NCBI GenBank assembly: GCA_000799755.1
Contig: JUHI01000003.1
Location: 62,001 to 126,000, forward strand
Direction of reading: 5' to 3'
Source of the DNA: Martinezella tropici
GTDB lineage: Bacteria; Pseudomonadota; Alphaproteobacteria; Rhizobiales; Rhizobiaceae
DNA: 64,000 bases
This document shows positions 52,908-61,471 of this stretch, piece after piece (the stretch's first letter is position 1; every line of letters begins with the position of its first letter). The position numbers and the translations under genes were made by a program. A model generated the notes under the pieces. The model was given only the letters and a program-made list of their open reading frames with translations. It had not been told where the DNA came from and made no database searches.

Positions 52908-54032
52908 TTAGTTGGCCGTGGCGGAGGTCTTGCCGGACTTCAGATCGGCGACCATCTGCGAATAGGCATCGTTGACCGTCTTGCTGGCGTCGGCATTGGG
53001 TGCCAGGCCGTCGCCGAGAGCCTGAGCGAGAGGATCAGCGCCAGCCGACTTCCGAGCATCTTCGACCAGGAGATCGAAGCGAGCGTCAATATAGGCTGCG
53101 GGCTTGCCGGCGATGGCAGCATCGCCAACCTTGGCGACGACGACAGCCTTACGGATATCGGCATCAGACAGGCCCTCGGTCTTGACGTCCTTGGCGATTG
53201 CCTTGGCGACAGTGACCAGATCGGCGCGTGCCTGGACGCGCTTATCGAGATCGGCGTCGGACAGGATCTTGCCCTTCAGCTCATCGATGAGAGCATCCTT
53301 CTTGGCGAGATCAGCATCCTTGGCACCGATGGCCTTGGTGTGTTCGCCAGCGCCGGCCATGAGGTCGGCGATTTGCTTGGTGAGACCGTCGATCGCGCGC
53401 TGCACGATTTGGGCATCCTTGTCGGTCAACTCGACCGAGAGGCCATCAACCATGAGGGTTCTGGTCGTCATGGACCGTTTTCCTTTCCCATCGTCTCCTA
53501 TCCTGAGGTGAGAACCGCCCCTTGCCGCGGAGACGACGGCAAGATGGTTCATGCGAAGAGATGTTTGGATTGCGTCGTATTGCTCGCCTGCAGGCGTGAC
53601 GCCGTCCTGAAACTTGAGTTGGGTGTCGTAGCCCATGGAAAGCTCGCGCTTGCCGCCTTCGACCTTTGCGATGACGGCGGCATCCATGAGAACCAGAGGG
53701 ACGCGGACGAATTCGCCATCCCGGGCCACATCGCCGCCGGTCTGCCCGACCGAATACTGTTTCCAGTTGTCTGCGGTGACCTGTTCGGACGGGTGATCAT
53801 CGGTCACAGGGCGGTGCGCATAGGAATGCATGGCATCCTGGGCGAAAACCTCGTCCTCGGGCCGAAAGACACGCACGACAGCCTTGTCACGAAGGCCATG
53901 TTCATTGTCCGGATCAACCTCGCGCCCCGTATAGAGTTGGATGCCGGTGCGAGCGACCTTCGCATTGGCAACGAGATAACCATCCTGGGTGCGGCGGATG
54001 CCGTCCAAGGTCACTGTGTCGAAGAGTTGCAT
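52908..54032 (-). CDS. Prohead protease-scaffold protein (DUF2213)
   Basis: A 374-residue protein. The N-terminal 175 residues (LQFDTVTLD-like start MQLFDTVTLDGIRRTQDGYL, SYAHRPVTDDHP, MNHLAVVSAARGG) match DUF2213, the prohead protease-like domain with histidines as candidate catalytic residues. The C-terminal half is a charged coiled coil (KDADLAKKDALIDELKGKIL) suited to scaffolding. An in-frame ATG at 53471, preceded by AAAGGA, could give a separate 187-residue scaffold. GAGGA precedes ATG 54032. Confidence 0.78.
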   Translation of the reverse strand: MQLFDTVTLDGIRRTQDGYLVANAKVARTGIQLYTGREVDPDNEHGLRDKAVVRVFRPEDEVFAQDAMHSYAHRPVTDDHPSEQVTADNWKQYSVGQTGGDVARDGEFVRVPLVLMDAAVIAKVEGGKRELSMGYDTQLKFQDGVTPAGEQYDAIQTSLRMNHLAVVSAARGGSHLRIGDDGKGKRSMTTRTLMVDGLSVELTDKDAQIVQRAIDGLTKQIADLMAGAGEHTKAIGAKDADLAKKDALIDELKGKILSDADLDKRVQARADLVTVAKAIAKDVKTEGLSDADIRKAVVVAKVGDAAIAGKPAAYIDARFDLLVEDARKSAGADPLAQALGDGLAPNADASKTVNDAYSQMVADLKSGKTSATAN

Positions 54033-54150
54033 GGCTTCCTCAATTGCGAGATTTCTACGGATTACCGTGCCGATCTCTGGCGCTTGGCATCCGAGAACTC
54101 CATCTATGGTAGGCGCCAAGGGATGGCGCGATCACACGATGGAGCCTCGA

Positions 54151-54351
54151 ATGCCTTTCCAAATCACCCATGAACCGCTTACGCACATCAACGGCGCTAA
54201 ACCGATCACTTATGAAAAGCCGACAGCAAAAGATGCTTGGCGCAGCGTCAACGCGGCGATGAACAGCGACGAGAAAGTGACCAGCATTATTCATCCCGAT
54301 GGATACCGAATCGGCTGGCAAGAACTCAAACGCCTGGCCGAAGAAGAGTAG
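54151..54351 (+). CDS. Small plus-strand prophage gene, 66 residues
   Basis: MPFQITHEPLTHINGAKPIT starts six bases after a GGAG site. Features are WRSVNAAMNSDEKVTSIIHP and a final acidic helix. No known domain. It lies between the portal and protease genes on the opposite strand, and ends three bases before the portal stop, so it is a cleanly fitted accessory gene. Confidence 0.6.
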   Translation: MPFQITHEPLTHINGAKPITYEKPTAKDAWRSVNAAMNSDEKVTSIIHPDGYRIGWQELKRLAEEE

Positions 54352-54354
54352 CCT

Positions 54355-56229
54355 TCACTCCTCTGTGATGCCTTCGGCCCAATCGCTCTTCACTTCTGCG
54401 AAGAGCTCCGGCCCAAACTCGATTGCGCCGCGGTACGGCTCGACATTGTCGATATCGACATCGCCGGGCTGATACGTGAACGTGATGTGCGGCGAGTACT
54501 GCGGATAGGTCGGCTGGGCACCGATGCGCTTCAGTTCCTCGTGGCGCCATGACAGCGCGGCAGAGGCGAACTCGATCACGATGGCGCCCTGCCCGAACTG
54601 CGAGACGACGCGCGGGCCGCCTGGCGGGATCATCAGCGTCCCGTCATCGTTCCAAGTATCCTGACCGGCCTGCATCCAATCGACGGCTGTCGGCGAATAC
54701 ATCACGGTCACATGCAGGTCGTCGGGTGGTAACGTGGTGGCGAAGCCCTGCCCCTTGGCCCATGCGATGATGTCGGCCGCGTTCGTAACCTTTCGGCTGA
54801 CATAGAGCGACTTCGGCTCGGCATCTTGCGCCTGCTGGGGCTGTTTGCTGTTCCGCTGTTGGTTCTGACCCTGTTGCGCAGCAGCCGCGGCGGCAATCTC
54901 CTCCTCAGACGGCTGATTTTCTTCGAGCGTGCCGAATTGCTCGATCGCCGCCTCCAAGCCCGGAAGAGAGCCATCCTCGACGAAGGCGTTGACCAAAGCC
55001 TCGGACAAGGCATTGCGCGGGATGATCTCCTGGCCTGTGCCAGTGCCCACAAGTGTTCGGGCCGCCGTCGCCTTCGTATTGAAGATATCGGCCCGCTCCT
55101 TCTCGCTCATCTGCTCCAGGGGAGCCCACGTGTAATGCACGGCGTCATCCCGCTTGCCGGTGGCCGACCGGATGATGCATTCGTCGAGGCGTGACATGGC
55201 AGGAGCATAATCAAGCTCCTGCATGGACTGGATGCGATCATGGTAATTCTTCATGTCGCTGTCGCCGGTAGCGTTCATGCCGGCTGGCGATTGACCCAGA
55301 AGGCGCGTGACCGGGATATCGGCGGCTCCCGCGACGATCTGCATGAAGCCCATCAGGATATCGGTCAGACCGCCCAGCGATGCGCTCTTGCTGTCGTATT
55401 CCTCTTCGGAGTCGAGGATAAGCGTCCCGTTGACGCCCTTAATTGTGTTCGCCAGGCGATACCGGCGGAGAACCGCATCTTCATAGGCCTGATTGCCAAT
55501 GTTCGCCGAGAACTGCGGAACCTTGATGATGTCGATCTTGGCCTCGAAGATCAGCGAAGCGATGTTGCCGGCGGTGCTGTCCGAATTCTTGATGGCATCG
55601 AGCGTGGCAGTCAGCACGCTTTCGCCCCATCCCCAGCCATTGCCCATGTCGAAGCTGAAATCGATGTCAGGCGCCATCGCTCCATTGAGGATGACGAGCC
55701 GCGAGGGATGGACATTGACCTGCGTTCCGTCAGCCATGTTGACCATGTAGTACTTCGGCTTGCCGTACCATTCGGACGAGACGTCTCGATCGATTTCGCC
55801 CGCGCCGAGATGGCGACGCGTCATGACCGTGAGGTACTGCAGGCCGTCTTTTCCGAGCTTCTCGGGCTCCAACGGGAGCGACGGGTTCGGATCGCCGGTA
55901 CCGATCAGCAGTGCAGCGCCACCGAACAGACGCGCCTTCTTGGATGCCTCAAGGAGCTTGCCCTTGACATTCAGTCGGGTCTCTTCCGCCTCGATGGCTT
56001 CGATCTGCTTTTCGTCGGCCTGCCAGTTCCGCCACTTGCGGCAGCTGTCGAGCGCAGGGATATCGATGATCTTCCTCGGCAGCCAGGAGCCTCGATAGGC
56101 CGCGATGATCTGCTCATCGCTAAGAATCGGCTGCGAATAGAACGTGGTCGCGGCCTTATCCCGATCGGTGCCCATGCGAGACGCAAGGCTCATCAGCCCG
56201 TCACGAACAAACGTGATCACGTTTCCCAT
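54355..56229 (-). CDS. Portal protein (DUF1073) fused to an Acb1-like 2H phosphoesterase
   Basis: A 624-residue protein. Residues 1-440 are a DUF1073-type portal (SWLPRKIIDIPALDSCRKWR, MGNGWGWGESVLTATLDAI, ADIPVTRLLGQSPAGMNATG), forming the dodecameric DNA gate. After a Gln/Ala linker (443-470), residues about 474-618 form a compact domain with two HxT motifs, H506-V-T508 and H581-I-T583, spaced as in 2H phosphoesterases. This matches anti-CBASS protein Acb1, which cleaves cyclic nucleotide signals. Portal identity is firm; Acb1 activity is inferred from motifs and from the known link between DUF1073 portals and Acb1. Confidence 0.88.
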   Translation of the reverse strand: MGNVITFVRDGLMSLASRMGTDRDKAATTFYSQPILSDEQIIAAYRGSWLPRKIIDIPALDSCRKWRNWQADEKQIEAIEAEETRLNVKGKLLEASKKARLFGGAALLIGTGDPNPSLPLEPEKLGKDGLQYLTVMTRRHLGAGEIDRDVSSEWYGKPKYYMVNMADGTQVNVHPSRLVILNGAMAPDIDFSFDMGNGWGWGESVLTATLDAIKNSDSTAGNIASLIFEAKIDIIKVPQFSANIGNQAYEDAVLRRYRLANTIKGVNGTLILDSEEEYDSKSASLGGLTDILMGFMQIVAGAADIPVTRLLGQSPAGMNATGDSDMKNYHDRIQSMQELDYAPAMSRLDECIIRSATGKRDDAVHYTWAPLEQMSEKERADIFNTKATAARTLVGTGTGQEIIPRNALSEALVNAFVEDGSLPGLEAAIEQFGTLEENQPSEEEIAAAAAAQQGQNQQRNSKQPQQAQDAEPKSLYVSRKVTNAADIIAWAKGQGFATTLPPDDLHVTVMYSPTAVDWMQAGQDTWNDDGTLMIPPGGPRVVSQFGQGAIVIEFASAALSWRHEELKRIGAQPTYPQYSPHITFTYQPGDVDIDNVEPYRGAIEFGPELFAEVKSDWAEGITEE

Positions 56230-56237
56230 GGAAATCC

Positions 56238-57731
56238 TCAGAAGTTGCTAAACGTGAAGGTTGCGCCGCCACAAATGTCAACGACAGCATCAATGAACGG
56301 GTCGATTTGGTCGTCAAATGAACCGTCTGGAAATGCAGCATATTCGGTGATGAATTCTTGCCGCCATGTCGCCGCCTTCGGCAAGACAACCAGGCCCGTC
56401 GCAACGGACGGGACAGCATCGAGTGCTCGCGTGTACTTGTCCCTGTCGCGCTGCAAAGCAATGATCGGGATCGCTTTGCGTTTCACCGCCTGAATAAGTC
56501 CGGTGCCCGACACCTTGTCTTCAACGACCATTTTCCGCAGATGGCCGTATCGATCCGGGTCCATCTTCTTTGCCTTTTCCCAAAGCGAAAGGGCGGTCTT
56601 TTCAAGTTCGGGAGCCTCGAAACGTCCGCGGATCAATTCGATCAGGTAGGCTTTGCCGTCCAGACCTGCGCCCCAATGCTCAAAGACCGTATAGTCGTTC
56701 CGCTCCTTCGTCTTTTGGGCGGTATCGACGTAAATGGCTCGCCAAGCCAGGTTTGGCAGTTCATCGTAGCTCTGAAGCCATTCGGTTTTGAACAGATTGC
56801 CGCCTTCAACGACGGGGTTCTGCATATACTGGCCGGCGAATACCTGCGGCGACAGCTCAAGAACCTTGATCTGCTTCTCGTTATGCTTCTGCGTCCACAA
56901 AGGGCCATTGGGCAAACCGTGAGGCACCATAATGGCCTTGGCATGGATCGCTGGGCATTCGCCTTCGATCCGGATCGGAAGCTTCAATACATGCCATTCC
57001 TCACCCGATGTTTCCAGCAGGTGAGAAACGAAGTCGTCAACATGCAGGCGCTGCATGATCACGATGACAGGAACGTTTTCGTCACCAAGTCGACTCTTGA
57101 ACGTGTTCTGCCAACGAGCGTTGATGAACTTCCGCGTCGTATCGCTAAGCGCGTCGTCAGGCTTTAGCGGGTCGTCGATGATCAGCGCGCCGGTGAACTT
57201 CCACGGCTCACCCACTTCCAACAACCTACCGGCACGAAAGCCAGTGATCGGCTCGCCCGATGCAGCGGCACGAACGTGGCCGCCATCTGTTGTGCGCCAT
57301 AACCCTTTGGCTGCCGAATCGGCTTTGAGCGTCACGGGCCAAAGCTGCTGATATCCGGCAAGGTTGATAACGTCGCGCGCCTTGGCGGAATTGTCGAGCG
57401 CCAAGGTTTGGGCGTAGCTCGCATGGATGAACCGGGATGCCGGATTGATCGCAAACCCATGCGCCATGAAATTGATGACGCCAAGCTCCGTTTTGGAATA
57501 GCCAGGCGGGACATTGACAATCAGGCGCCGGATCTCGCCACGATAGACCTTATCCAGCGTCTCACACATCAAGCGATGATGCGGCCCGATCGAGAAAGAC
57601 TGCCCTTGAGCTTCCTCAAAGAACTTGGTGACGAACGATAGGTGCGAGCGGCAGAGCCTGCGCCGCTCAAGCTCCCTTTCGATTTCGTTCAGCGGCGGCA
57701 GCGAGAGTTCGATACGCTTCAAGCTCTTCAT
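56238..57731 (-). CDS. terL: Terminase large subunit
   Basis: A 497-residue DNA-packaging motor. The ATPase part has Walker A V74-P-P-G-Y-S-K-T81 and Walker B ALIIDDPLKP with the following catalytic acid. The C-terminal nuclease begins AIYVDTAQKTKE (first acidic residue) and ends FDDQIDPFIDAVVD. It cuts and translocates phage DNA into the head through the portal. It overlaps the terS gene by 65 bases. Confidence 0.93.
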   Translation of the reverse strand: MKSLKRIELSLPPLNEIERELERRRLCRSHLSFVTKFFEEAQGQSFSIGPHHRLMCETLDKVYRGEIRRLIVNVPPGYSKTELGVINFMAHGFAINPASRFIHASYAQTLALDNSAKARDVINLAGYQQLWPVTLKADSAAKGLWRTTDGGHVRAAASGEPITGFRAGRLLEVGEPWKFTGALIIDDPLKPDDALSDTTRKFINARWQNTFKSRLGDENVPVIVIMQRLHVDDFVSHLLETSGEEWHVLKLPIRIEGECPAIHAKAIMVPHGLPNGPLWTQKHNEKQIKVLELSPQVFAGQYMQNPVVEGGNLFKTEWLQSYDELPNLAWRAIYVDTAQKTKERNDYTVFEHWGAGLDGKAYLIELIRGRFEAPELEKTALSLWEKAKKMDPDRYGHLRKMVVEDKVSGTGLIQAVKRKAIPIIALQRDRDKYTRALDAVPSVATGLVVLPKAATWRQEFITEYAAFPDGSFDDQIDPFIDAVVDICGGATFTFSNF

Positions 57732-58176
57732 CCGTCATGCTCGCCAGATCGAATGAGGCTGGTTTCGGCGTCATGCTTCCATCGCTGGACGTGTGATCGA
57801 CCTTCTGGCGATTTGTGTAACTGTCACCCACCTCTTTGGCCGCCTGCTCGATCAGGCTCGACGCCAACACCATATTGCCCTGGTTCTCTGCCTTATCTGC
57901 CATGCGCTGCAGAGCGCGGAGACGAACGGCGCGATGGCTGATGCCGATCGAGGCAGTGTCTTCAAGGAAGGTCTTGCGGGTTTCCTCAAAAAGCGACTTC
58001 CACCTGAGCGATAGATTCCGTCCCGCCTTCTTCGTCGGGTCGTATGCTTCAACCGACTGAGGCGTCAGGGAGACGTTGAATTCCCTCCTGAGTGAAGCAG
58101 CGACAACCGACGGGGAATCGAAGCAAGCGAGAGCCTGCACGGCATAGGTTTGCTGCTCGCGATTGAGTTTGGCCAT
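57667..58176 (-). CDS. terS: Terminase small subunit (DUF2280)
   Basis: A 169-residue protein. MAKLNREQQTYAVQALACFD and RREFNVSLTPQSVEAYDPTK resemble the DUF2280 family, with an N-terminal HTH-like domain that recognises the packaging site. A coiled C-terminal part contacts TerL. It starts the head module, directly before terL. Confidence 0.8.
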   Translation of the reverse strand: MAKLNREQQTYAVQALACFDSPSVVAASLRREFNVSLTPQSVEAYDPTKKAGRNLSLRWKSLFEETRKTFLEDTASIGISHRAVRLRALQRMADKAENQGNMVLASSLIEQAAKEVGDSYTNRQKVDHTSSDGSMTPKPASFDLASMTDEELEAYRTLAAAAERNRKGA

Positions 58177-58197
58177 ATCTCAGGGAACCATCAGGTT

Positions 58198-58866
58198 TTA
58201 GGCGACACGCAACTGGCATGTCCCGCATACATGGCCGATGCTGGCCTGGGATACTTCGGGTGGCCGATTGGCGGCGTCCACCATCGCGCGAACGCCTGCT
58301 GCATCCGCACCATAGCGCCGAACTACGCCCACGAACTCTTCCACGTCATGTCCTCGCAGGGTGAAGGCCGGAAGGCCGGACATCTTGCGGAACTTCGGTG
58401 CGCCGAATGCATCCCGCTCTTGGCCAGCGTGGTATAGCTCATGCTCTACCAACGCACAGAACTCGGCGTCCGAACAGGTGGATGCGTAATCCGCGTCGAA
58501 GGTCAGGAGGAAATCAGGGACGCCGCCGAACCATTGGGTGAGCTGAAGCTCAATCCTGGCACGAGACCATTTGCCGGCCGGCGGCAATCCCATTTCGCAT
58601 TGACCGATGATACGGCGCCCATTCCTGCCATTGGGAACGTTCGTCCAAAGCATTCCGATGGTGGCAACGCGGAGGTGAGCATGATCCTCGTTGAGGAGGT
58701 CGGCATCATCATTGATGAAGGAAGAGCGCGCCCATTCCAAAAGGTCGGGCGCAGGCTCAAACCTGATGCCGGTATCCTCGATCATATCCACAGGCGGCGA
58801 TGGTCGCATGATTTGGTCTTGCCTTATCACCGGTTGCGGGCCAGATTCCCATTCTGGGAATTTCAT
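58198..58866 (-). CDS. Putative phage metallopeptidase
   Basis: A 222-residue protein. VEHELYHAG near the middle is a HExxH zinc-protease motif, and RKMSGLPAFTLRGHDVEEFV supplies another candidate ligand. It fits the phage metallopeptidase family often found beside terminase genes. The start MKFPEWESGPQ is a guess, as no clear ribosome site is seen; upstream codons overlap the opposite gene. The C-terminal CGTCQLRVA could bind another metal. Confidence 0.75.
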   Translation of the reverse strand: MKFPEWESGPQPVIRQDQIMRPSPPVDMIEDTGIRFEPAPDLLEWARSSFINDDADLLNEDHAHLRVATIGMLWTNVPNGRNGRRIIGQCEMGLPPAGKWSRARIELQLTQWFGGVPDFLLTFDADYASTCSDAEFCALVEHELYHAGQERDAFGAPKFRKMSGLPAFTLRGHDVEEFVGVVRRYGADAAGVRAMVDAANRPPEVSQASIGHVCGTCQLRVA

Positions 58867-58896
58867 GATCGGATTTGACCAACATCGGGGGAGAAA

Positions 58897-59226
58897 ATGG
58901 AGACTTACACCTATAGCTTCAGGCGTCTGATGCTTCCATATTGCATCGAGGATCTTGGCGAAGGCTGGTTCCTCTTCCTCAATCGGCGCTACAAACCAAT
59001 TGGCCAGATGAGTGACGACTGGGTCGACTACACAAAGCATCCGTCGAGAGTGCGAATGCCGAATCTCACGCCGAAAAAGGCCGAAGCACTTCGCCTAAAG
59101 CGGCTCAATGAAAAATACTATCTCTATGACGACGTGACCAATCCAGAGGATAGCGATGCAAATTGGAAGCGATATTCTGACATTTTACAGAAACTGTCGC
59201 CGCTGAAGCTTACCGCCGACCGTTGA
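58897..59226 (+). CDS. Hypothetical plus-strand prophage protein, 109 residues
   Basis: METYTYSFRRLMLPYCIEDL begins after a strong GGGGGAG site. GWFLFLNRRYKPIGQMSDDW looks like a small beta domain, followed by a charged helical end. Unknown function, but coding character and ribosome site are good. It is divergent from the metallopeptidase and forms another plus-strand island in the minus-strand module. Confidence 0.65.
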   Translation: METYTYSFRRLMLPYCIEDLGEGWFLFLNRRYKPIGQMSDDWVDYTKHPSRVRMPNLTPKKAEALRLKRLNEKYYLYDDVTNPEDSDANWKRYSDILQKLSPLKLTADR

Positions 59227-59275
59227 CAGGTTAGCGTCGCCTCGTCCGCCGAGGTCTCCTCGGAATAGTGCCGGG

Positions 59276-59455
59276 CTACCCTCCCGGCTTGGCCGACGGG
59301 CTCGGCGTCGTGTCACCGTATCGGCAACCGTAACAACGCTTCGCTCGCTTGATTTCGGGGCGCGTCGGCTTCCCCTTGGTATTCGTCATGGAGGAAAAAC
59401 CGCACGCGCCAAACACCGCTTCAAGCGGCTTAAGGGCGCGCCCCTCGGACGGCAT
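59276..59455 (-). CDS. Possible small Cys protein, 59 residues
   Basis: MPSEGRALKPLEAVFGACGF leads into RCYGCRYGD, a possible zinc knuckle. No good ribosome site is seen, and only this frame fills the 273-base gap 59227-59499. The sequence around also has many short GC-rich dyads, so the stretch may be a regulatory or RNA region instead. Confidence 0.35.
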   Translation of the reverse strand: MPSEGRALKPLEAVFGACGFSSMTNTKGKPTRPEIKRAKRCYGCRYGDTTPSPSAKPGG

Positions 59456-59499
59456 TGAGAGCCCCGATGGAATAGGCGGCAAATCAGTTACTGGTAATG

Positions 59500-60120
59500 T
59501 TAGGCGACGGCCTCCAAGTTTTCAAGCGGGATGTCAAGTTCCAACATGCTATCAAGGGTTTCAATCACAGCTTTTACCTTACCGCGAGACGAAGGCCCGA
59601 TGACCTTCGCTACGAGGCCGCTGAATGGGTTCTTGCCGCAGATCCGAGCAAGCGTGTCTTTCGGCATGATCTGCTCGCGATCTTTGCGGGTGGTTTGCTG
59701 AGAAGATCGGCGCTCCCTCGCCTCTCGTTCGGCTCGACGCTTCTGGATGAGATCTCGATTTTCATCCTCGACCGCCATGAGAGCTGCGATGTCTTGTGTA
59801 AGCATCTGGCACGGGCCGGACATCGATGAGCGCCGCAGGAAGCACATCACGCCCTCAACCCGGCGAACGTCTTGGAACTGGCAACCGAGCATGTCCACGA
59901 AGGCATAACCGACAAGAAGCGGATATCGGCGCTCGACCCACTTCTTCGTTCGCGCATGCCTTACCTCGAAATGAACCGTCGGCATGAAGACCTTGAAGCC
60001 TTCCATGCGAAGATTGCGCTCGATCACGCTTTCCATCGCTCCCGGCATTCCAGGATGGGCCTTCGCCGTGCGCTGAGCTCCTGGCATAGTTCGAATTGCA
60101 TACCAATGTTCTGCCGCCAT
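59500..60120 (-). CDS. NusG-like transcription antiterminator
   Basis: A 206-residue NusG/RfaH paralogue. The N-terminal NGN domain (about 5-110) shows WYAIRTMPGAQRTAK, ESVIERNLRMEGFKVFMP and RRYPLLVGYAFVDM, the usual RNA-polymerase-binding pattern. A helical linker leads to a C-terminal KOW-like domain (about 165-206). It would ride on RNA polymerase and suppress pausing or termination in the long late operon. GAGGA lies before the ATG. It is encoded just before the terminase genes in transcription order. Confidence 0.82.
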   Translation of the reverse strand: MAAEHWYAIRTMPGAQRTAKAHPGMPGAMESVIERNLRMEGFKVFMPTVHFEVRHARTKKWVERRYPLLVGYAFVDMLGCQFQDVRRVEGVMCFLRRSSMSGPCQMLTQDIAALMAVEDENRDLIQKRRAEREARERRSSQQTTRKDREQIMPKDTLARICGKNPFSGLVAKVIGPSSRGKVKAVIETLDSMLELDIPLENLEAVA

Positions 60121-60154
60121 TCCATTTCCTCGTTTATCGAGCCGCCGCTCGGGA

Positions 60155-60358
60155 CTAATGAATCCAGCCGCAACGAAGAGCCGTTGCGACAACTGCCGTG
60201 ACCGTGTTGCCGAGATTTTCGCGGGAACGAGCTCGCTCAACGCGATTGTGGACGGCCGCTATCGAAATGCCGATCTCTGCCGCGATTTCCTTCATCATCT
60301 TTCCGTCCGCCAGGCGTTGAACGATGATGATCTCCGATTGCCTTAGAGGACATGTCAT
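60155..60358 (-). CDS. LuxR-type HTH protein, 67 residues
   Basis: MTCPLRQSEIIIVQRLADGK, with MKEIAAEIGISIAAVHNRVE, is a complete LuxR/GerE-type tetrahelical HTH with no receiver or ligand domain. It probably acts as a compact DNA-binding regulator of late genes. GAGGA precedes the ATG, which overlaps the upstream stop by four bases. It is placed just before the NusG-like gene. Confidence 0.8.
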   Translation of the reverse strand: MTCPLRQSEIIIVQRLADGKMMKEIAAEIGISIAAVHNRVERARSRENLGNTVTAVVATALRCGWIH

Positions 60359-60879
60359 GCTGCCGTCCTCGCTGTATCTGGCTCCTGCGCGATCTGCCGA
60401 GGAGCCCAAACCTCATCAATTGCCCAAAGATGGATTGAACCGGAGGGATATTGCCCGTTCCGGCCGCCGCTCTTGAACTTGTCCAAGCTTTCGCAATTCG
60501 AGTGGAAGTGGTAGCCAGCGGTCTGCAGTTCGTCGGCACGATTGCGTTGCGTAATACGGATATCCTTGAAGGGCTGCTGGATAGTCGCCGGAGCTGGGAG
60601 CCGTGGGCGGTTGACCGCATCGACGCGCCGTTGCTCGAAGCGTACCATATTCGCCAATTCAGGAGGGCGCGGGCAGAATTTCACTTCCTCGTGCCAAGTC
60701 CCACGAACTAGATGCAGCACAACGCTTTTGAGTGTGCTGGGCAACAAGCCTTCCAAGGCAACCAGATAGCCCCGAAGCAGCTCGTCAGCATCAACGCCGC
60801 GTGGTAGAGGCAAGGAGGTGAACATTGGGCGAATAATCTCCGCCATCATGGTCGATCGTTGTTCCTGCTGAAAGTTCAT
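60355..60879 (-). CDS. Hypothetical early phage protein, 174 residues
   Basis: MNFQQEQRSTMMAEIIRPMF and LVALEGLLPSTLKSVVLHLV, then KFCPRPPELANMVRFEQRRV, are the recognisable parts. The latter is often seen in phage proteins next to replication initiators. The C-terminal half is polar. It may be a helicase-loader-like partner of the preceding gene; not proven. Overlaps the upstream gene by 89 bases in another frame. Confidence 0.6.
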   Translation of the reverse strand: MNFQQEQRSTMMAEIIRPMFTSLPLPRGVDADELLRGYLVALEGLLPSTLKSVVLHLVRGTWHEEVKFCPRPPELANMVRFEQRRVDAVNRPRLPAPATIQQPFKDIRITQRNRADELQTAGYHFHSNCESLDKFKSGGRNGQYPSGSIHLWAIDEVWAPRQIAQEPDTARTAA

Positions 60880-61471
60880 GGGCGTATCTTCCGGTGAAAT
60901 CGTCTATGGCGTCGAAGATGGTCCGTTCTCGGGGGGGCGCTTGCTGTCGAGGCACATGCGCCGGGTCATCCGTCCATCGGTCCTGATTGAGCCAGGTCGC
61001 CGGGTTGCACCACGGCCGGTCGTCTGTCTTGGCGACGTATCGGCGAAGGCCCGCGAGAATTTCCGGAAGGTTTGCTCGGGAAAGCGCCTTGGCGAACGAC
61101 TTCTCGGCATCCCGTTTTCCGACCCTATTCGGGTAGATCGCCCAAAAATCTTCGAAGCCGGCGGGGGAAGAGCCCCCTTTAGGGGGCGAAGGGGGTATAG
61201 AAGATTGGGGTTTAGGAGAAGGGGGTGTGGGGGAAGAACCTTCAGGGGAAAGAAGGTCAGCACCACCGTCTGAAACGTCTTTATCGTCTGAATTAAGACG
61301 CTTTTCAGACGCTTTAAGACGATCATAGTACCGCTTGTTACGCGCTTGCCTCGCAGAAAGCACCGGCTGGGCCGGATTGGATTCGGCTTCGAACGCTTCA
61401 GCAGCCACAAGGGCCTGCTCAATTGTCAGTCCGGCTTCCAACATGCGACGGATAGCTGCGGATATGCTCAT
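60791..61471 (-). CDS. Replication initiator-like protein
   Basis: A 226-residue protein. The N-terminus MSISAAIRRMLEAGLTIEQA is followed by basic QARNKRYYDRLKASEKRL, a Pro/Ser linker (about 75-115) and a C-terminal unit (FEDFWAIYPNRVGKRDAEKS, WCNPATWLNQDRWTD). This domain order is common in phage DnaD/helix-turn-helix replication proteins. Its start overlaps the DUF1064 stop by four bases. Confidence 0.65.
   Translation of the reverse strand: MSISAAIRRMLEAGLTIEQALVAAEAFEAESNPAQPVLSARQARNKRYYDRLKASEKRLNSDDKDVSDGGADLLSPEGSSPTPPSPKPQSSIPPSPPKGGSSPAGFEDFWAIYPNRVGKRDAEKSFAKALSRANLPEILAGLRRYVAKTDDRPWCNPATWLNQDRWTDDPAHVPRQQAPPRERTIFDAIDDFTGRYAHELSAGTTIDHDGGDYSPNVHLLASTTRR

Noticed and set aside
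29287..53533. GTGAGAACCGCC-like similarity at 29287 and about 53509, thought to be a repeated control element
   Set aside because: The second copy encodes the conserved SAARGGSH stretch of the DUF2213 protein, so the match is probably chance.
51030..54173. A 1047-codon open frame on the plus strand
   Set aside because: It is antisense to five well-supported head genes; long antisense frames are common in GC-rich DNA. It has no domain or ribosome site.
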